Below are positions 6,875 to 13,361 of a DNA stretch of 13,361 nucleotides, piece after piece. Made by a program: the position numbers and the translations under genes. Below the pieces are notes generated by a model. The model did not search any database. It saw only the letters and a program-made list of their open reading frames with translations, and was not told where the DNA came from. The stretch is from Chloroflexota bacterium. GTDB taxonomy: Bacteria; Chloroflexota; Anaerolineae; Anaerolineales; DRMV01. The DNA is taken from assembly GCA_013153335.1 (NCBI GenBank), contig JAADEP010000143.1:1-13361 (forward strand). Direction: 5' to 3'. Every line of letters begins with the position of its first letter. The first letter of the stretch is position 1.

Positions 6875-8971
6875 ATGGCGCAAGGCTCTCCTTTGTCTCG
6901 CCGCCGTCGCATCACCCTGCGCCCAGGCACGGTTTTGGCGAAGCGATACCGCATTATCAGCCCCTTGGGCGTGGGCGGGATGAGCACCGTATACCTCGCG
7001 CAGGACTTGCACTTTCCGCAGGTTCGGCGCTTGGTCGCGGTGAAAGAAATGACCATCCCCAGCCCACGCTTGCGGGATCACGTCTTGAAAGCCTTTCGCC
7101 AAGAGGCCGCACTGTTGGCGAGCCTCAGCCATCCGGCCATCCCCGCGGTTTACGATTATTTCTCGGTTTCGGAACGCGCGTATCTGGTTCTGGAATACAT
7201 CCCGGGCGAGACGTTGGAACAAATCCTCAAGAAGACAACGGGCTTTTTGCCGGTGAAGCAAGTGGTGCGTTGGGGCATTGAGCTGTGCGACGTGTTGGAT
7301 TATCTGCACTCGCGCAAGCATCCGGTGGTGTTTCGGGATATGAAGCCCAGCAACGTGATGCTGCACCGGGAGCAAAAGCGCCTCAAGCTCATTGACTTCG
7401 GCATTGCGCGGTTATTCTCGCCCCAACGCAAGGGCACGATGATCGGTACGGAAGGGTACGCAGCGCCGGAGCAATACAAAGGCGTGCTTTCTCCCCTGGT
7501 GGATATCTACGCTTTGGGCGCGACGTTACACCATCTGTTGACCAAGCGTGACCCGCGCAATGAGCCGCCGTTTTCGTTTAGCGAGCGTCCCATCCGGCAG
7601 ATCAACCCCGCGGTGCCACCGGAGCTGGAGGTGGTGGTTTACAAGGCCCTGCGTTATAACCCCAAAGAGCGCTTTCAGTCAGCCCGAGAGATGAAGCGCG
7701 CGCTCGAGGCTATCCTTGAACGTATGGAGCGCCAAGGGGCTCAGCCGGTGGACATGAATACGCAACAACTGCGCACCGAGGAGTTGGAGCCTTCGCCCTG
7801 GACCACCCAGAACTTGGGCCCGACCACGGCCATGGGGCCTGAGACCGCGCGCATGGAAAAGACGCAAAACTTGGGTTCGACTGTGAACCTGCCCACCGGC
7901 GACACAACGGTGCACTTGCAGGGCACGACTGCGGTGGACACGCGCGTCATGGGCCCATCCGGCGCAGGCGCGGCCGCCAAGGGGAAGCCCGCACCGTCCA
8001 TCCCAACGGTGCAGCCCGTGTGGGTGTTCGAAACCGAGGACGAAATTCGGGGAAGTCTGCGTTACATCAAGGGCGTTGTGCTGGCCGGTTCCTATGACCA
8101 CAACGTCTATGCCCTAGACGCCAAGACGGGCAAGATGCGTTGGAAGTTCGCAACCGAAGGCGGTGTGGTCAGCCAGCCCGCGAGCGACGGGCGGTATGTA
8201 TATTTCGGCTCGCAAGATCAGCGCATTTATGCCGTGCGCCTGCAAGATGCCGCGCGTATGTGGACGGTCGAAACCGGCGGCCCGGTCCATAGCTCGGCCG
8301 CGTTGCACGAGCAATTGCTCATCATTGGCTCGGATGACGGTTTTCTCTACACGTTTCGAGCGCGCACAGGCAGCCTTCTGTGGCGTTTCAACGCGGGCGC
8401 GCCGATCCGCTCTTCCCCGAGGGTGGCAGGGGGGTATATCTTTTTCGGCACCGAGGACGGCGATTTCTATTGCCTGACCTTGGGCGGAAAGGAAAAGTGG
8501 CGCGTATCCGCCCGCCGCGCGATCGCGGTGCGGCCTTACGTCGCGGACGGCTTGGTGTATTTCACCTCTCTGGACGGCCATCTGTACGCGGTCGACGCGG
8601 AAACTGGATGGGTGTTGCGCAAATACCGTTTTGGCCGCGGGTCGCTCTCGTCGCCTGTGGTCGCGGACGGTATGGTCTTTGCCGGCGCGGCGACCGGCAA
8701 ATTCTATGCCTTGCACGCGCGTCGCCTTAAGCTGGTGTGGGAGTTCGAGACCGAGCACCAGGTGAGCGGCGGCGGCCTGCCTGCTGGAGAAGCGATTTAC
8801 TTCGGCTCGACTGACAAGCATATCTACAGCCTCCGCCGTCGCGATGGTGCCCTTCGCTGGAAGTTCGCGACCGGAGGACCGATCACGGGCACACCGGTCG
8901 CGGATGCGGAGGGGCAACGGCTGTTCATCGGCGCTTTTGATGGACGGGTTTACGCATTACCTTTGGTATGA
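6875..8971 (+). CDS. Ser/Thr protein kinase with C-terminal eight-blade PQQ-type propeller
   Basis: This is a Hanks-type kinase that phosphorylates Ser/Thr on partner proteins. The catalytic domain spans about residues 25-282: Gly-rich loop LGVGGMSTVY (31-40), catalytic Lys57 in VAVKE, catalytic loop FRDMKPSN (153-160, with Phe for the usual His of HRD), metal-binding DFG (174-176), and YAAPEQY (195-201) after the activation loop Thr188/Thr192. All key catalytic residues are present. A flexible linker (about 290-380) has 15 Thr within residues 296-356 and repeats TQNLG twice. Residues 382-698 are PQQ/BamB-like repeats with a 40-residue period. No membrane segment or signal peptide is visible, so kinase and propeller should share the cytosol. 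The PP2C gene overlaps or follows by 29 bp. The propeller's ligand is unknown; a protein-docking or sensor role is inference. Confidence 0.93.
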   Translation: MAQGSPLSRRRRITLRPGTVLAKRYRIISPLGVGGMSTVYLAQDLHFPQVRRLVAVKEMTIPSPRLRDHVLKAFRQEAALLASLSHPAIPAVYDYFSVSERAYLVLEYIPGETLEQILKKTTGFLPVKQVVRWGIELCDVLDYLHSRKHPVVFRDMKPSNVMLHREQKRLKLIDFGIARLFSPQRKGTMIGTEGYAAPEQYKGVLSPLVDIYALGATLHHLLTKRDPRNEPPFSFSERPIRQINPAVPPELEVVVYKALRYNPKERFQSAREMKRALEAILERMERQGAQPVDMNTQQLRTEELEPSPWTTQNLGPTTAMGPETARMEKTQNLGSTVNLPTGDTTVHLQGTTAVDTRVMGPSGAGAAAKGKPAPSIPTVQPVWVFETEDEIRGSLRYIKGVVLAGSYDHNVYALDAKTGKMRWKFATEGGVVSQPASDGRYVYFGSQDQRIYAVRLQDAARMWTVETGGPVHSSAALHEQLLIIGSDDGFLYTFRARTGSLLWRFNAGAPIRSSPRVAGGYIFFGTEDGDFYCLTLGGKEKWRVSARRAIAVRPYVADGLVYFTSLDGHLYAVDAETGWVLRKYRFGRGSLSSPVVADGMVFAGAATGKFYALHARRLKLVWEFETEHQVSGGGLPAGEAIYFGSTDKHIYSLRRRDGALRWKFATGGPITGTPVADAEGQRLFIGAFDGRVYALPLV
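8018..8968 (+). repeat. Tandem propeller repeats within the kinase
   Basis: Eight copies of an aromatic strand motif (VYAL, IYAV, LYTF, FYCL, LYAV, FYAL, IYSL, VYAL) begin at residues 411, 451, 491, 531, 570, 610, 650 and 692, a spacing of 39-42. Most are followed by a TG-x-x-x-W-like element; the clearest is YALDAKTGKMRW. The final VYALPLV lacks its last strand, while VWVFETEDE at 382-390 supplies it at the start. That predicts a ring of eight blades closed by mixing the N- and C-terminal strands. Confidence 0.85.
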
Positions 8972-8987
8972 TTACCCCGGCCCGCCC

Positions 8988-8994
8988 AGGAGGA
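8988..8994 (+). promoter_or_regulatory. Ribosome binding site that decides the PP2C start
   Basis: AGGAGGA lies 6 nt before the ATG at 9001. An earlier in-frame ATG at 8968 overlaps the kinase stop (ATGA), but no Shine-Dalgarno precedes it and it would bury this site. Confidence 0.75.
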
Positions 8995-9000
8995 ATCCGA

Positions 9001-10023
9001 ATGTTGCGCGCTATTCTTCAACAACTTCTCCACCGCGTGGTCTCAAAGACCGAAGAAGCGCTGGCCGAAGCTCCCCCTGGCCCGGCGGAAGATGAGGCCG
9101 TGACTTCGGAGCCTGTGGAAGCTCCCGAGCTCGCGCGCAGCGCCTCGACGGTCCCGCTTTCTCGCACCGCGCCCTTGCCCATGGCGGCTCCCTTCCCGCC
9201 GCAATTTTGGGTCGGCACCGCGCTGGACGTGGGCTTGCATCGCGAGCACAACGAGGATACGCTGTACGCCTATCACAGCGTGATCGCGGGTGGCCAAGAC
9301 GAGGCCTTGCCTTTGGGCCTTTTTGTCGTGGCCGACGGTATGGGGGGGCACCTCCACGGCGAAGAAGCGAGCCGCATTGCCGTGACCACCTTTGTCCAGT
9401 ATTTGTGGCAGCATTGGTTGCACGCGATCCATGGCGATTTGCACCCTTCGCCCCCCGAGTCGGACCTCGCGAGCATCATGGAGGAAGCGGTGGTCGAGGC
9501 CCATCACGCGGTCCAGGCCAATGTGCCCGGCGGCGGCACGACCCTGACCGCGGTGTTCGCCTGGAACCGCCGTTTGATGATCGCGCACGTAGGTGACAGC
9601 CGCGCGTACCTCTTCGACCCCAAGACCCAAACCTTGCGCCGCCTTACGACCGACCACTCCTGGTACCAGCGCCTGCTGGACCAAGGCCAGATCTCGCCCG
9701 AGGAAGCGGAACAAAACACGGTCAACCGCAATGTGCTCTACCAGGCCTTGGGGCAAGGGGGGCCGTTGGAGAATATTGAAATCAGTATTGAGCAGTGGGA
9801 ACCGGGCATGACGTTGTTGGTGTGCAGCGATGGCCTGTGGGATGTGGTTTCTGACGAGGATATCCAGCGCACCTTGCAGTGGGCGCCTTCGCCCATGTTG
9901 GCCGCGTATGAGCTGGTGGAGAAGGCCCGAGCCCATGGCGGGCCTGATAACATATCCGTGATTTGCGCGACCTTCTTGCCCGTTCCTTCGGGAACTGAGG
10001 AGGAAGAGACCAGTCCGTCCTAA
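9001..10023 (+). CDS. PP2C-family Ser/Thr protein phosphatase
   Basis: This metal-dependent (Mg/Mn) phosphatase removes phosphate from Ser/Thr and probably reverses the neighbouring kinase. The 340-residue product has a Pro/Ala/Glu-rich, likely disordered N-terminal stretch (about 18-68) and then a complete PP2C domain: HNED (83-86), VVADGMGG (109-116, metal ligand Asp112), GGGTTLTAV (177-185), HVGDSRAYL (196-204), TTDHSW (216-221), CSDGLWDVV (275-283, Asp277) and GGPDNISV (313-320, Asp316). All metal-binding Asp residues are present, so it should be active. No membrane helix or signal peptide is seen. The N-terminal 15 residues are hydrophobic and basic enough for a short amphipathic helix. 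It is translated 29 bp after the kinase stop, which fits a co-expressed kinase-phosphatase pair. Confidence 0.94.
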   Translation: MLRAILQQLLHRVVSKTEEALAEAPPGPAEDEAVTSEPVEAPELARSASTVPLSRTAPLPMAAPFPPQFWVGTALDVGLHREHNEDTLYAYHSVIAGGQDEALPLGLFVVADGMGGHLHGEEASRIAVTTFVQYLWQHWLHAIHGDLHPSPPESDLASIMEEAVVEAHHAVQANVPGGGTTLTAVFAWNRRLMIAHVGDSRAYLFDPKTQTLRRLTTDHSWYQRLLDQGQISPEEAEQNTVNRNVLYQALGQGGPLENIEISIEQWEPGMTLLVCSDGLWDVVSDEDIQRTLQWAPSPMLAAYELVEKARAHGGPDNISVICATFLPVPSGTEEEETSPS

Positions 10024-10045
10024 AGCATCATGAAAGGACAAACGG

Positions 10046-11590
10046 ATGGGCACCACGCAAGAACAGCCCAATTATTATGAAATTTTAGGACTGGCTCCGG
10101 GCGCGACGCCGCAGGAGATCCGCCAGGCTTATCTCGAGGCCGTTCGGCGCTGGCACCCGGATCGAAACAAAGACCCGGAGGCGCACGAGGTCTTTTTGTT
10201 GGTGCGCGAGGCCTATGAGGTGCTCTCTAACCCGGTCTTGCGCCGCGATTATGACCAGCGCATGGGCTTTGAGGGGCCGATAACCCACACCGAGCCCATG
10301 ACGGGCACCATCCCGACAACCCAGGTGCCCCACTTGCGCATCCGGGTCAGCTACGAAACCATCCCCGCGCTGGACGAACCTCAGGTTTGGTACGCGTTGC
10401 TCAACATCACGTCGCCGTGGTCTGAGCCCGAGCAGCCCCATCCGGTGACGCTGTGGTTCGTGTTGGACCAATCCAACTCGATGCGCAAAGATGGCAAGAT
10501 GGCGCTGCAGAAAGCTGCGGTGCGAACGGCCTTGGACACCCTGCGGCCCCAAGACCGGGTGGGCTTGATCGGCTTCCACGACCGACCGCGGTTGCTTTTG
10601 CCCTTGACGCCGGTGAAAGAGCGCGGCACCATCGAGAGCGCGCTCGAAGACCTTCGCCCCGCGGGGGGGACGGAAATCGCGTTGGCCCTCGCGTTGGCGT
10701 GGCGCCACGCGCAACAGCGTCTGTCCCAGCGTGAGGTCACGGCGATTTGGCTCTTCACGGATGGCCGCACGTACGGCGATGAGGAGCAAGCTTTGCAATT
10801 GGCCAAACAATGGGCCAAAGCCGGGGTGATTTGCGACGCGTTTGGTTTAGGTGGCGATTGGAACGAGTCGTTTTTGGAGGATCTGACCGCGCAAACCGGG
10901 GGTGCGTCTTATTTTTTGGACAGCGAGACAACGGCCCGGCAGATTATCCCCGAGAAAATCGAACGGTTCCATTTCGCCACGGTGCGCCGCGCCCAGTTTG
11001 ACTTCTCCTTGGCCCCGCAAGTGGAATTGACCGGGTTGTATCGCATGAGCCCCGAGGTAGCCCATCTGCCCACAGCTTCACCCGTTGAATTGGGCTTGGT
11101 CCGAGGAGGGGAGCGGTGGCTTTTGTTGTTAGAATTGCGCTTACCGCCCTTGCAGGGCCGGGTCTCGGGCCAGACGTACCGCGTGCTTTATGGGCAGGTA
11201 CGTTTGACCCCTTGGGGACGTGGCTCGGTCCATGAGGAGCGGGTGCCGCTGCACGTTCGCCTGGGCGAGCGTGCGCCGCATAAACCGCCGCGCGCGGTTC
11301 GGCATGCGGTGGAGCGGCTCACGTGGTACCGTATGCAGCGGGCCAGCCGCGAAGCGCTTCACCATGGCGAGCCGCACAAAGCTCGGGCCTTGTTGCGGCA
11401 TTTGGCCCAACGCCTGACCCAGCGTGGACGCCTGCGCGCGGCGGCGCGAGTGAAGCAAGTGGAACGACGCTTGCGCGCGGGGGCTTTGCCGTCGCCCGAA
11501 GACGAAAAGGCGCTGGAATACGGTACGCGGCTGCTCATGCTGCCCGACCGCGCCGATACCGTCCGGCGCCGCCGACGCACGGCATCGTAG
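10046..11590 (+). CDS. J-domain / von Willebrand factor A fusion protein
   Basis: The 514-residue protein joins an N-terminal J domain (about 8-72) to a VWA domain (about 134-310). The J domain has the His-Pro-Asp tripeptide at 37-39 that stimulates Hsp70 ATPase, within WHPDRNKD, and the usual helix IV region. The VWA domain has an intact metal-ion-dependent adhesion site: DQSNS (141-145), Thr209 in PAGGTEI and Asp239 in FTDG. Between them lies a Thr-rich linker (80-93). Residues 310-410 are beta-rich. The last 100 are Arg-rich and helical, ending near YGTRLL, which resembles the ends of other bacterial VWA proteins as I remember them. The ribosome site is weak (AAAGGA at 10033-10038, 7 nt away), suggesting coupling to the PP2C gene 22 bp upstream. 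Probable cytosolic scaffold that recruits a DnaK-type chaperone; its partners are unknown. Confidence 0.9.
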   Translation: MGTTQEQPNYYEILGLAPGATPQEIRQAYLEAVRRWHPDRNKDPEAHEVFLLVREAYEVLSNPVLRRDYDQRMGFEGPITHTEPMTGTIPTTQVPHLRIRVSYETIPALDEPQVWYALLNITSPWSEPEQPHPVTLWFVLDQSNSMRKDGKMALQKAAVRTALDTLRPQDRVGLIGFHDRPRLLLPLTPVKERGTIESALEDLRPAGGTEIALALALAWRHAQQRLSQREVTAIWLFTDGRTYGDEEQALQLAKQWAKAGVICDAFGLGGDWNESFLEDLTAQTGGASYFLDSETTARQIIPEKIERFHFATVRRAQFDFSLAPQVELTGLYRMSPEVAHLPTASPVELGLVRGGERWLLLLELRLPPLQGRVSGQTYRVLYGQVRLTPWGRGSVHEERVPLHVRLGERAPHKPPRAVRHAVERLTWYRMQRASREALHHGEPHKARALLRHLAQRLTQRGRLRAAARVKQVERRLRAGALPSPEDEKALEYGTRLLMLPDRADTVRRRRRTAS

Positions 11591-11636
11591 CCTCCGTGTC
11601 GAACGGCGCGTTCCCGCGCGGAGGGGAGGACATGGT

Positions 11637-12107
11637 ATGATCCGCTGTCCGGTCTGCGGCGCGACCGCGTTGGAAGGAAGTCTCTATTGTTCGGAATGCG
11701 GCGTTCCTTTGTGGGAACAAGATGAGGTTCGAGAGGAATCCCGAAGCCCTCAGACCGAAACCCGGCTTTTGGATTCCTGCCCCGCGCAGGTGGAGTTGTG
11801 GTTGGAGCGCGAGGATGTTACGGTGGTGTTGCCCGAACCTGGGCCTTGGGAATTAGGCCGCGCTACCAAAGACGTGCCTATGTTGGCCGAGGCCATCCGG
11901 CCCCGGGATGGGGTGTCTCGGCGGCACGCCCGCTTGTATTGGGAGAACGGACGTTTGTATCTCATGGACTTATCTTCGACCAACGGCACCAAAGTCAACG
12001 GCCAGCGCATTCCGCCTTGGCATCCGGTCCCTTTGCACGATGGCGATGTGGTGCAATTGGGGCGTTTTCGTTTTCACGTGCACCTCATTCCTCGCGAGCA
12101 AACTTAG
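11637..12107 (+). CDS. Zinc-ribbon and FHA-domain protein
   Basis: FHA domains bind phospho-threonine peptides. The 156-residue product starts with a four-Cys zinc ribbon (C4-P-V-C7 and C18-S-E-C21). A linker holding a Thr pair (T40, T42) in SPQTETRLLD follows, then the FHA domain (about 52-150) with GR (74-75), SRRHA (94-98) and STNGTKVNG (114-122), the canonical peptide-binding residues. The layout recalls GarA/OdhI of actinobacteria, where an N-terminal Thr pair is phosphorylated by the kinase and then binds the protein's own FHA domain; those proteins have no zinc ribbon. The ATG at 11637 has GGGGAGGA at 11623-11630 with 6 nt spacing; an ATG at 11632 stops after one codon. It sits 46 bp after the VWA gene, in the kinase-phosphatase cluster, so it is the likely phospho-reader. 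Confidence 0.92.
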   Translation: MIRCPVCGATALEGSLYCSECGVPLWEQDEVREESRSPQTETRLLDSCPAQVELWLEREDVTVVLPEPGPWELGRATKDVPMLAEAIRPRDGVSRRHARLYWENGRLYLMDLSSTNGTKVNGQRIPPWHPVPLHDGDVVQLGRFRFHVHLIPREQT

Positions 12108-12127
12108 ACTCCCTGCAGGAGGTGCCC

Positions 12128-12376
12128 ATGGCGCGCATTACCGTGCTTATCCACTTGCCCAATGAAGAGCCCATCGTGGGCGAGATTGAGCGCATGCCTG
12201 AACCGCAAGACACCATTCTGATCCTCGAGAATCCCCGGCGGAAGACGGGCAAAGACGTGCACTACTTGGAAGCCGACGTGACGAAGGTGATCATCCCTTG
12301 GTCGCGCGTGACCTTGGTGGAAGTGCTGCCCACTGAGGAAGAGGAGATCATCGGCTTTGTGCGCGACGACCTGTGA
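12128..12376 (+). CDS. Small conserved-looking protein, possible Sm-like beta-barrel
   Basis: I do not recognise a named family for this 82-residue protein. It is soluble, with no Cys, no membrane segment and an acidic C-terminus. The visible pattern is a run of short beta strands: ITVLIHL (3-9), PIVGEIERM (15-23) with a central Gly-Glu, TILILENPRRK (29-39), then VHYLEADVTKVIIPWSRVTL in one long stretch closing on VEVLP. A Gly in strand 2, a basic turn after strand 3 and a final hydrophobic strand pair are reminiscent of Sm/Hfq-like small barrels, but this is pattern reading only. AGGAGG at 12117-12122 is 5 nt from the ATG, 20 bp after the FHA gene stop. Position between a phospho-reader and a response regulator suggests membership of the same operon. 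Function unknown. Confidence 0.85.
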   Translation: MARITVLIHLPNEEPIVGEIERMPEPQDTILILENPRRKTGKDVHYLEADVTKVIIPWSRVTLVEVLPTEEEEIIGFVRDDL

Positions 12377-12440
12377 GCCTTGGGACATCTGTCGGATGGC
12401 GCCGCCCACCACCCGGCCTGGTTGCGGGAGGGGATAGCGT

Positions 12441-13313
12441 ATGGAGAGCAAAAAGCGTTACCGCATTTTGGTCGTTGACGACGAGAAGCGCATCGTGCAC
12501 CTGATTCGCCTGAATTTGGAGCACGACGGCTTTGAAGTTTTGGCCGCGTATGATGGCCGGGAGGCCCTCAAACGTGTGCGGGAAGACCTGCCCGATTTGG
12601 TCCTTCTCGACGTGATGTTGCCGGACATGGACGGCTTTGAAGTGCTCAAGCTCATCCGTGAGGTGAGCGACGTGCCCGTCATCATGGTCACGGCCAAAGG
12701 CGAAGAGGAGGACGTGGTTCGGGGCCTGGAGTTGGGTGCGGACGATTACATCACCAAACCCTTTAGCCCTCGTGAGCTGGTGAGTCGAATCCGTGCAGTT
12801 TTGCGACGCTATCAGGCGAAGAACGATATGGATGACGTCGTACAGGTGGACGATCGGCTAAAAATTGATTTTGCTCGGCGACAGGTTTGGGTAGACGGCA
12901 ACCCCATCAAGCTGCGGCCGACCGAATACCGCCTGCTTTATCATCTGGTCAAGAACGCGGGCTGGGTACTGACGTACGAGCAGCTGTTGCGCAAGGTGTG
13001 GGGGCATGAATATCGCGACGAGCACCATTACGTGCGGCTTTATATCAACTACCTCCGCCAAAAATTGGAGGAAGACCCCTCACACCCCAAGTACATCCTT
13101 ACCGAGCACGGCGTTGGGTACCGCTTTGTGGATTTCCGCAATTGGCAGCAAGACAAGTCTAGCAAGGCGGAACCTTCGTCAGACGGAAGAACCGCGGACG
13201 CAGCTTCCGCGTCGGCCACGCGGCAGGATGGGGCGGACCAAGCTTCGTCTACCGAATCAACCGCGCCCCAGACCTCGGGTTCACGGGCCTCGGGCGAGGC
13301 CTCTGCATCTTGA
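12441..13313 (+). CDS. OmpR/PhoB-family response regulator with Ser/Thr-rich tail
   Basis: This is a DNA-binding two-component regulator activated by aspartate phosphorylation. The receiver domain (about 6-124) has the acidic pair D13-D14, the phospho-acceptor D57 in LLDVMLPDMDG, T84 in MVTAKG and K106 in TKPF. The winged-helix domain (about 135-232) carries LRPTEYRLLYHLV, the recognition region DEHHYVRLYINYLRQKLE and the closing GVGYRF. The product is 290 residues, against about 225-240 for the family. The extra is a low-complexity tail (238-290) in which 19 of 53 residues are Ser or Thr and which has no predicted fold. GGGAGGGGA (12426-12434) precedes the ATG. It lies 64 bp after the small protein gene; the cognate histidine kinase is not in the window and may start just beyond it. 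Orthology to PhoP, RegX or others cannot be decided here. Confidence 0.95.
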   Translation: MESKKRYRILVVDDEKRIVHLIRLNLEHDGFEVLAAYDGREALKRVREDLPDLVLLDVMLPDMDGFEVLKLIREVSDVPVIMVTAKGEEEDVVRGLELGADDYITKPFSPRELVSRIRAVLRRYQAKNDMDDVVQVDDRLKIDFARRQVWVDGNPIKLRPTEYRLLYHLVKNAGWVLTYEQLLRKVWGHEYRDEHHYVRLYINYLRQKLEEDPSHPKYILTEHGVGYRFVDFRNWQQDKSSKAEPSSDGRTADAASASATRQDGADQASSTESTAPQTSGSRASGEASAS

Positions 13314-13361
13314 GGCGCGGCCTGAGCCCGGGTGCACGCAAAGGTTGTAGAAACGGTCAAG

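Noticed and set aside
6283..7281. 332-codon frame bridging pcrA, the gap and the kinase
   Set aside because: It is out of frame with both real genes and has no ribosome site or domain.
9043..10071. 342-codon minus-strand frame opposite the PP2C gene
   Set aside because: Antisense shadow; the + strand PP2C carries every family motif.
11632..11640. Mini-ORF ATG-GTA-TGA overlapping the FHA gene start
   Set aside because: Only 1 nt separates it from the ribosome site, so it is unlikely to be used; probably chance.
13341..13361. Similarity of the window's last bases (AAGGTTGT then GAAACG) to its first bases
   Set aside because: The shared blocks are short (8 and 6 bases) with different spacing; not enough to call a repeat or a shared promoter.

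Overview
The window is GC-rich, densely coding bacterial chromosome with short intergenic gaps, strong AGGAGG-type ribosome sites and no sign of phage, transposon, CRISPR or RNA genes. The best guess is a member of the Chloroflexota (Anaerolineae-like), perhaps thermophilic. This rests on the divergent YchF P-loop, the FRD-type kinase fused to a propeller, and the kinase/PP2C/FHA/VWA gene set. It is inference from family resemblance only.

Left part (1-6638), housekeeping. trxB (thioredoxin reductase) and acyP (acylphosphatase) run on the + strand with an intrinsic terminator between them. purH (last two steps of IMP synthesis) and ychF (translation-associated P-loop NTPase) run on the - strand; purH meets acyP tail to tail with only 6 bp between stop codons. 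pcrA (UvrD-family DNA helicase with the RNA-polymerase-binding C-terminal domain) is divergent from ychF. Promoter-like -10 boxes precede trxB, purH and ychF, with a weaker one before pcrA.

Right part (6849-13313), a six-gene co-directional signalling cluster behind one clear -10 box. The order is: Ser/Thr kinase with a C-terminal eight-blade PQQ-type propeller; PP2C phosphatase; J-domain/VWA fusion protein; zinc-ribbon/FHA protein; an 82-residue small beta-rich protein that I do not recognise but that looks Sm-like; and an OmpR/PhoB-type response regulator with a long Ser/Thr/Ala-rich tail. Gaps are 20-64 bp and almost every gene has its own ribosome site. The kinase writes phospho-threonine, the PP2C erases it and the FHA protein can read it. 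The VWA/J protein is a candidate scaffold that could recruit Hsp70, and the response regulator gives a possible transcriptional output. The kinase's Thr-rich linker and the FHA protein's N-terminal Thr pair are plausible internal phosphosites. This cluster is the most interesting part of the window. Its parts are known families, but the combination (J domain on VWA, propeller on kinase, Sm-like small protein, linked response regulator) is unusual and I know of no description of it as a unit.

The last 48 bp hold no gene that I can support; a sensor histidine kinase just beyond the window would be the natural partner of the response regulator.
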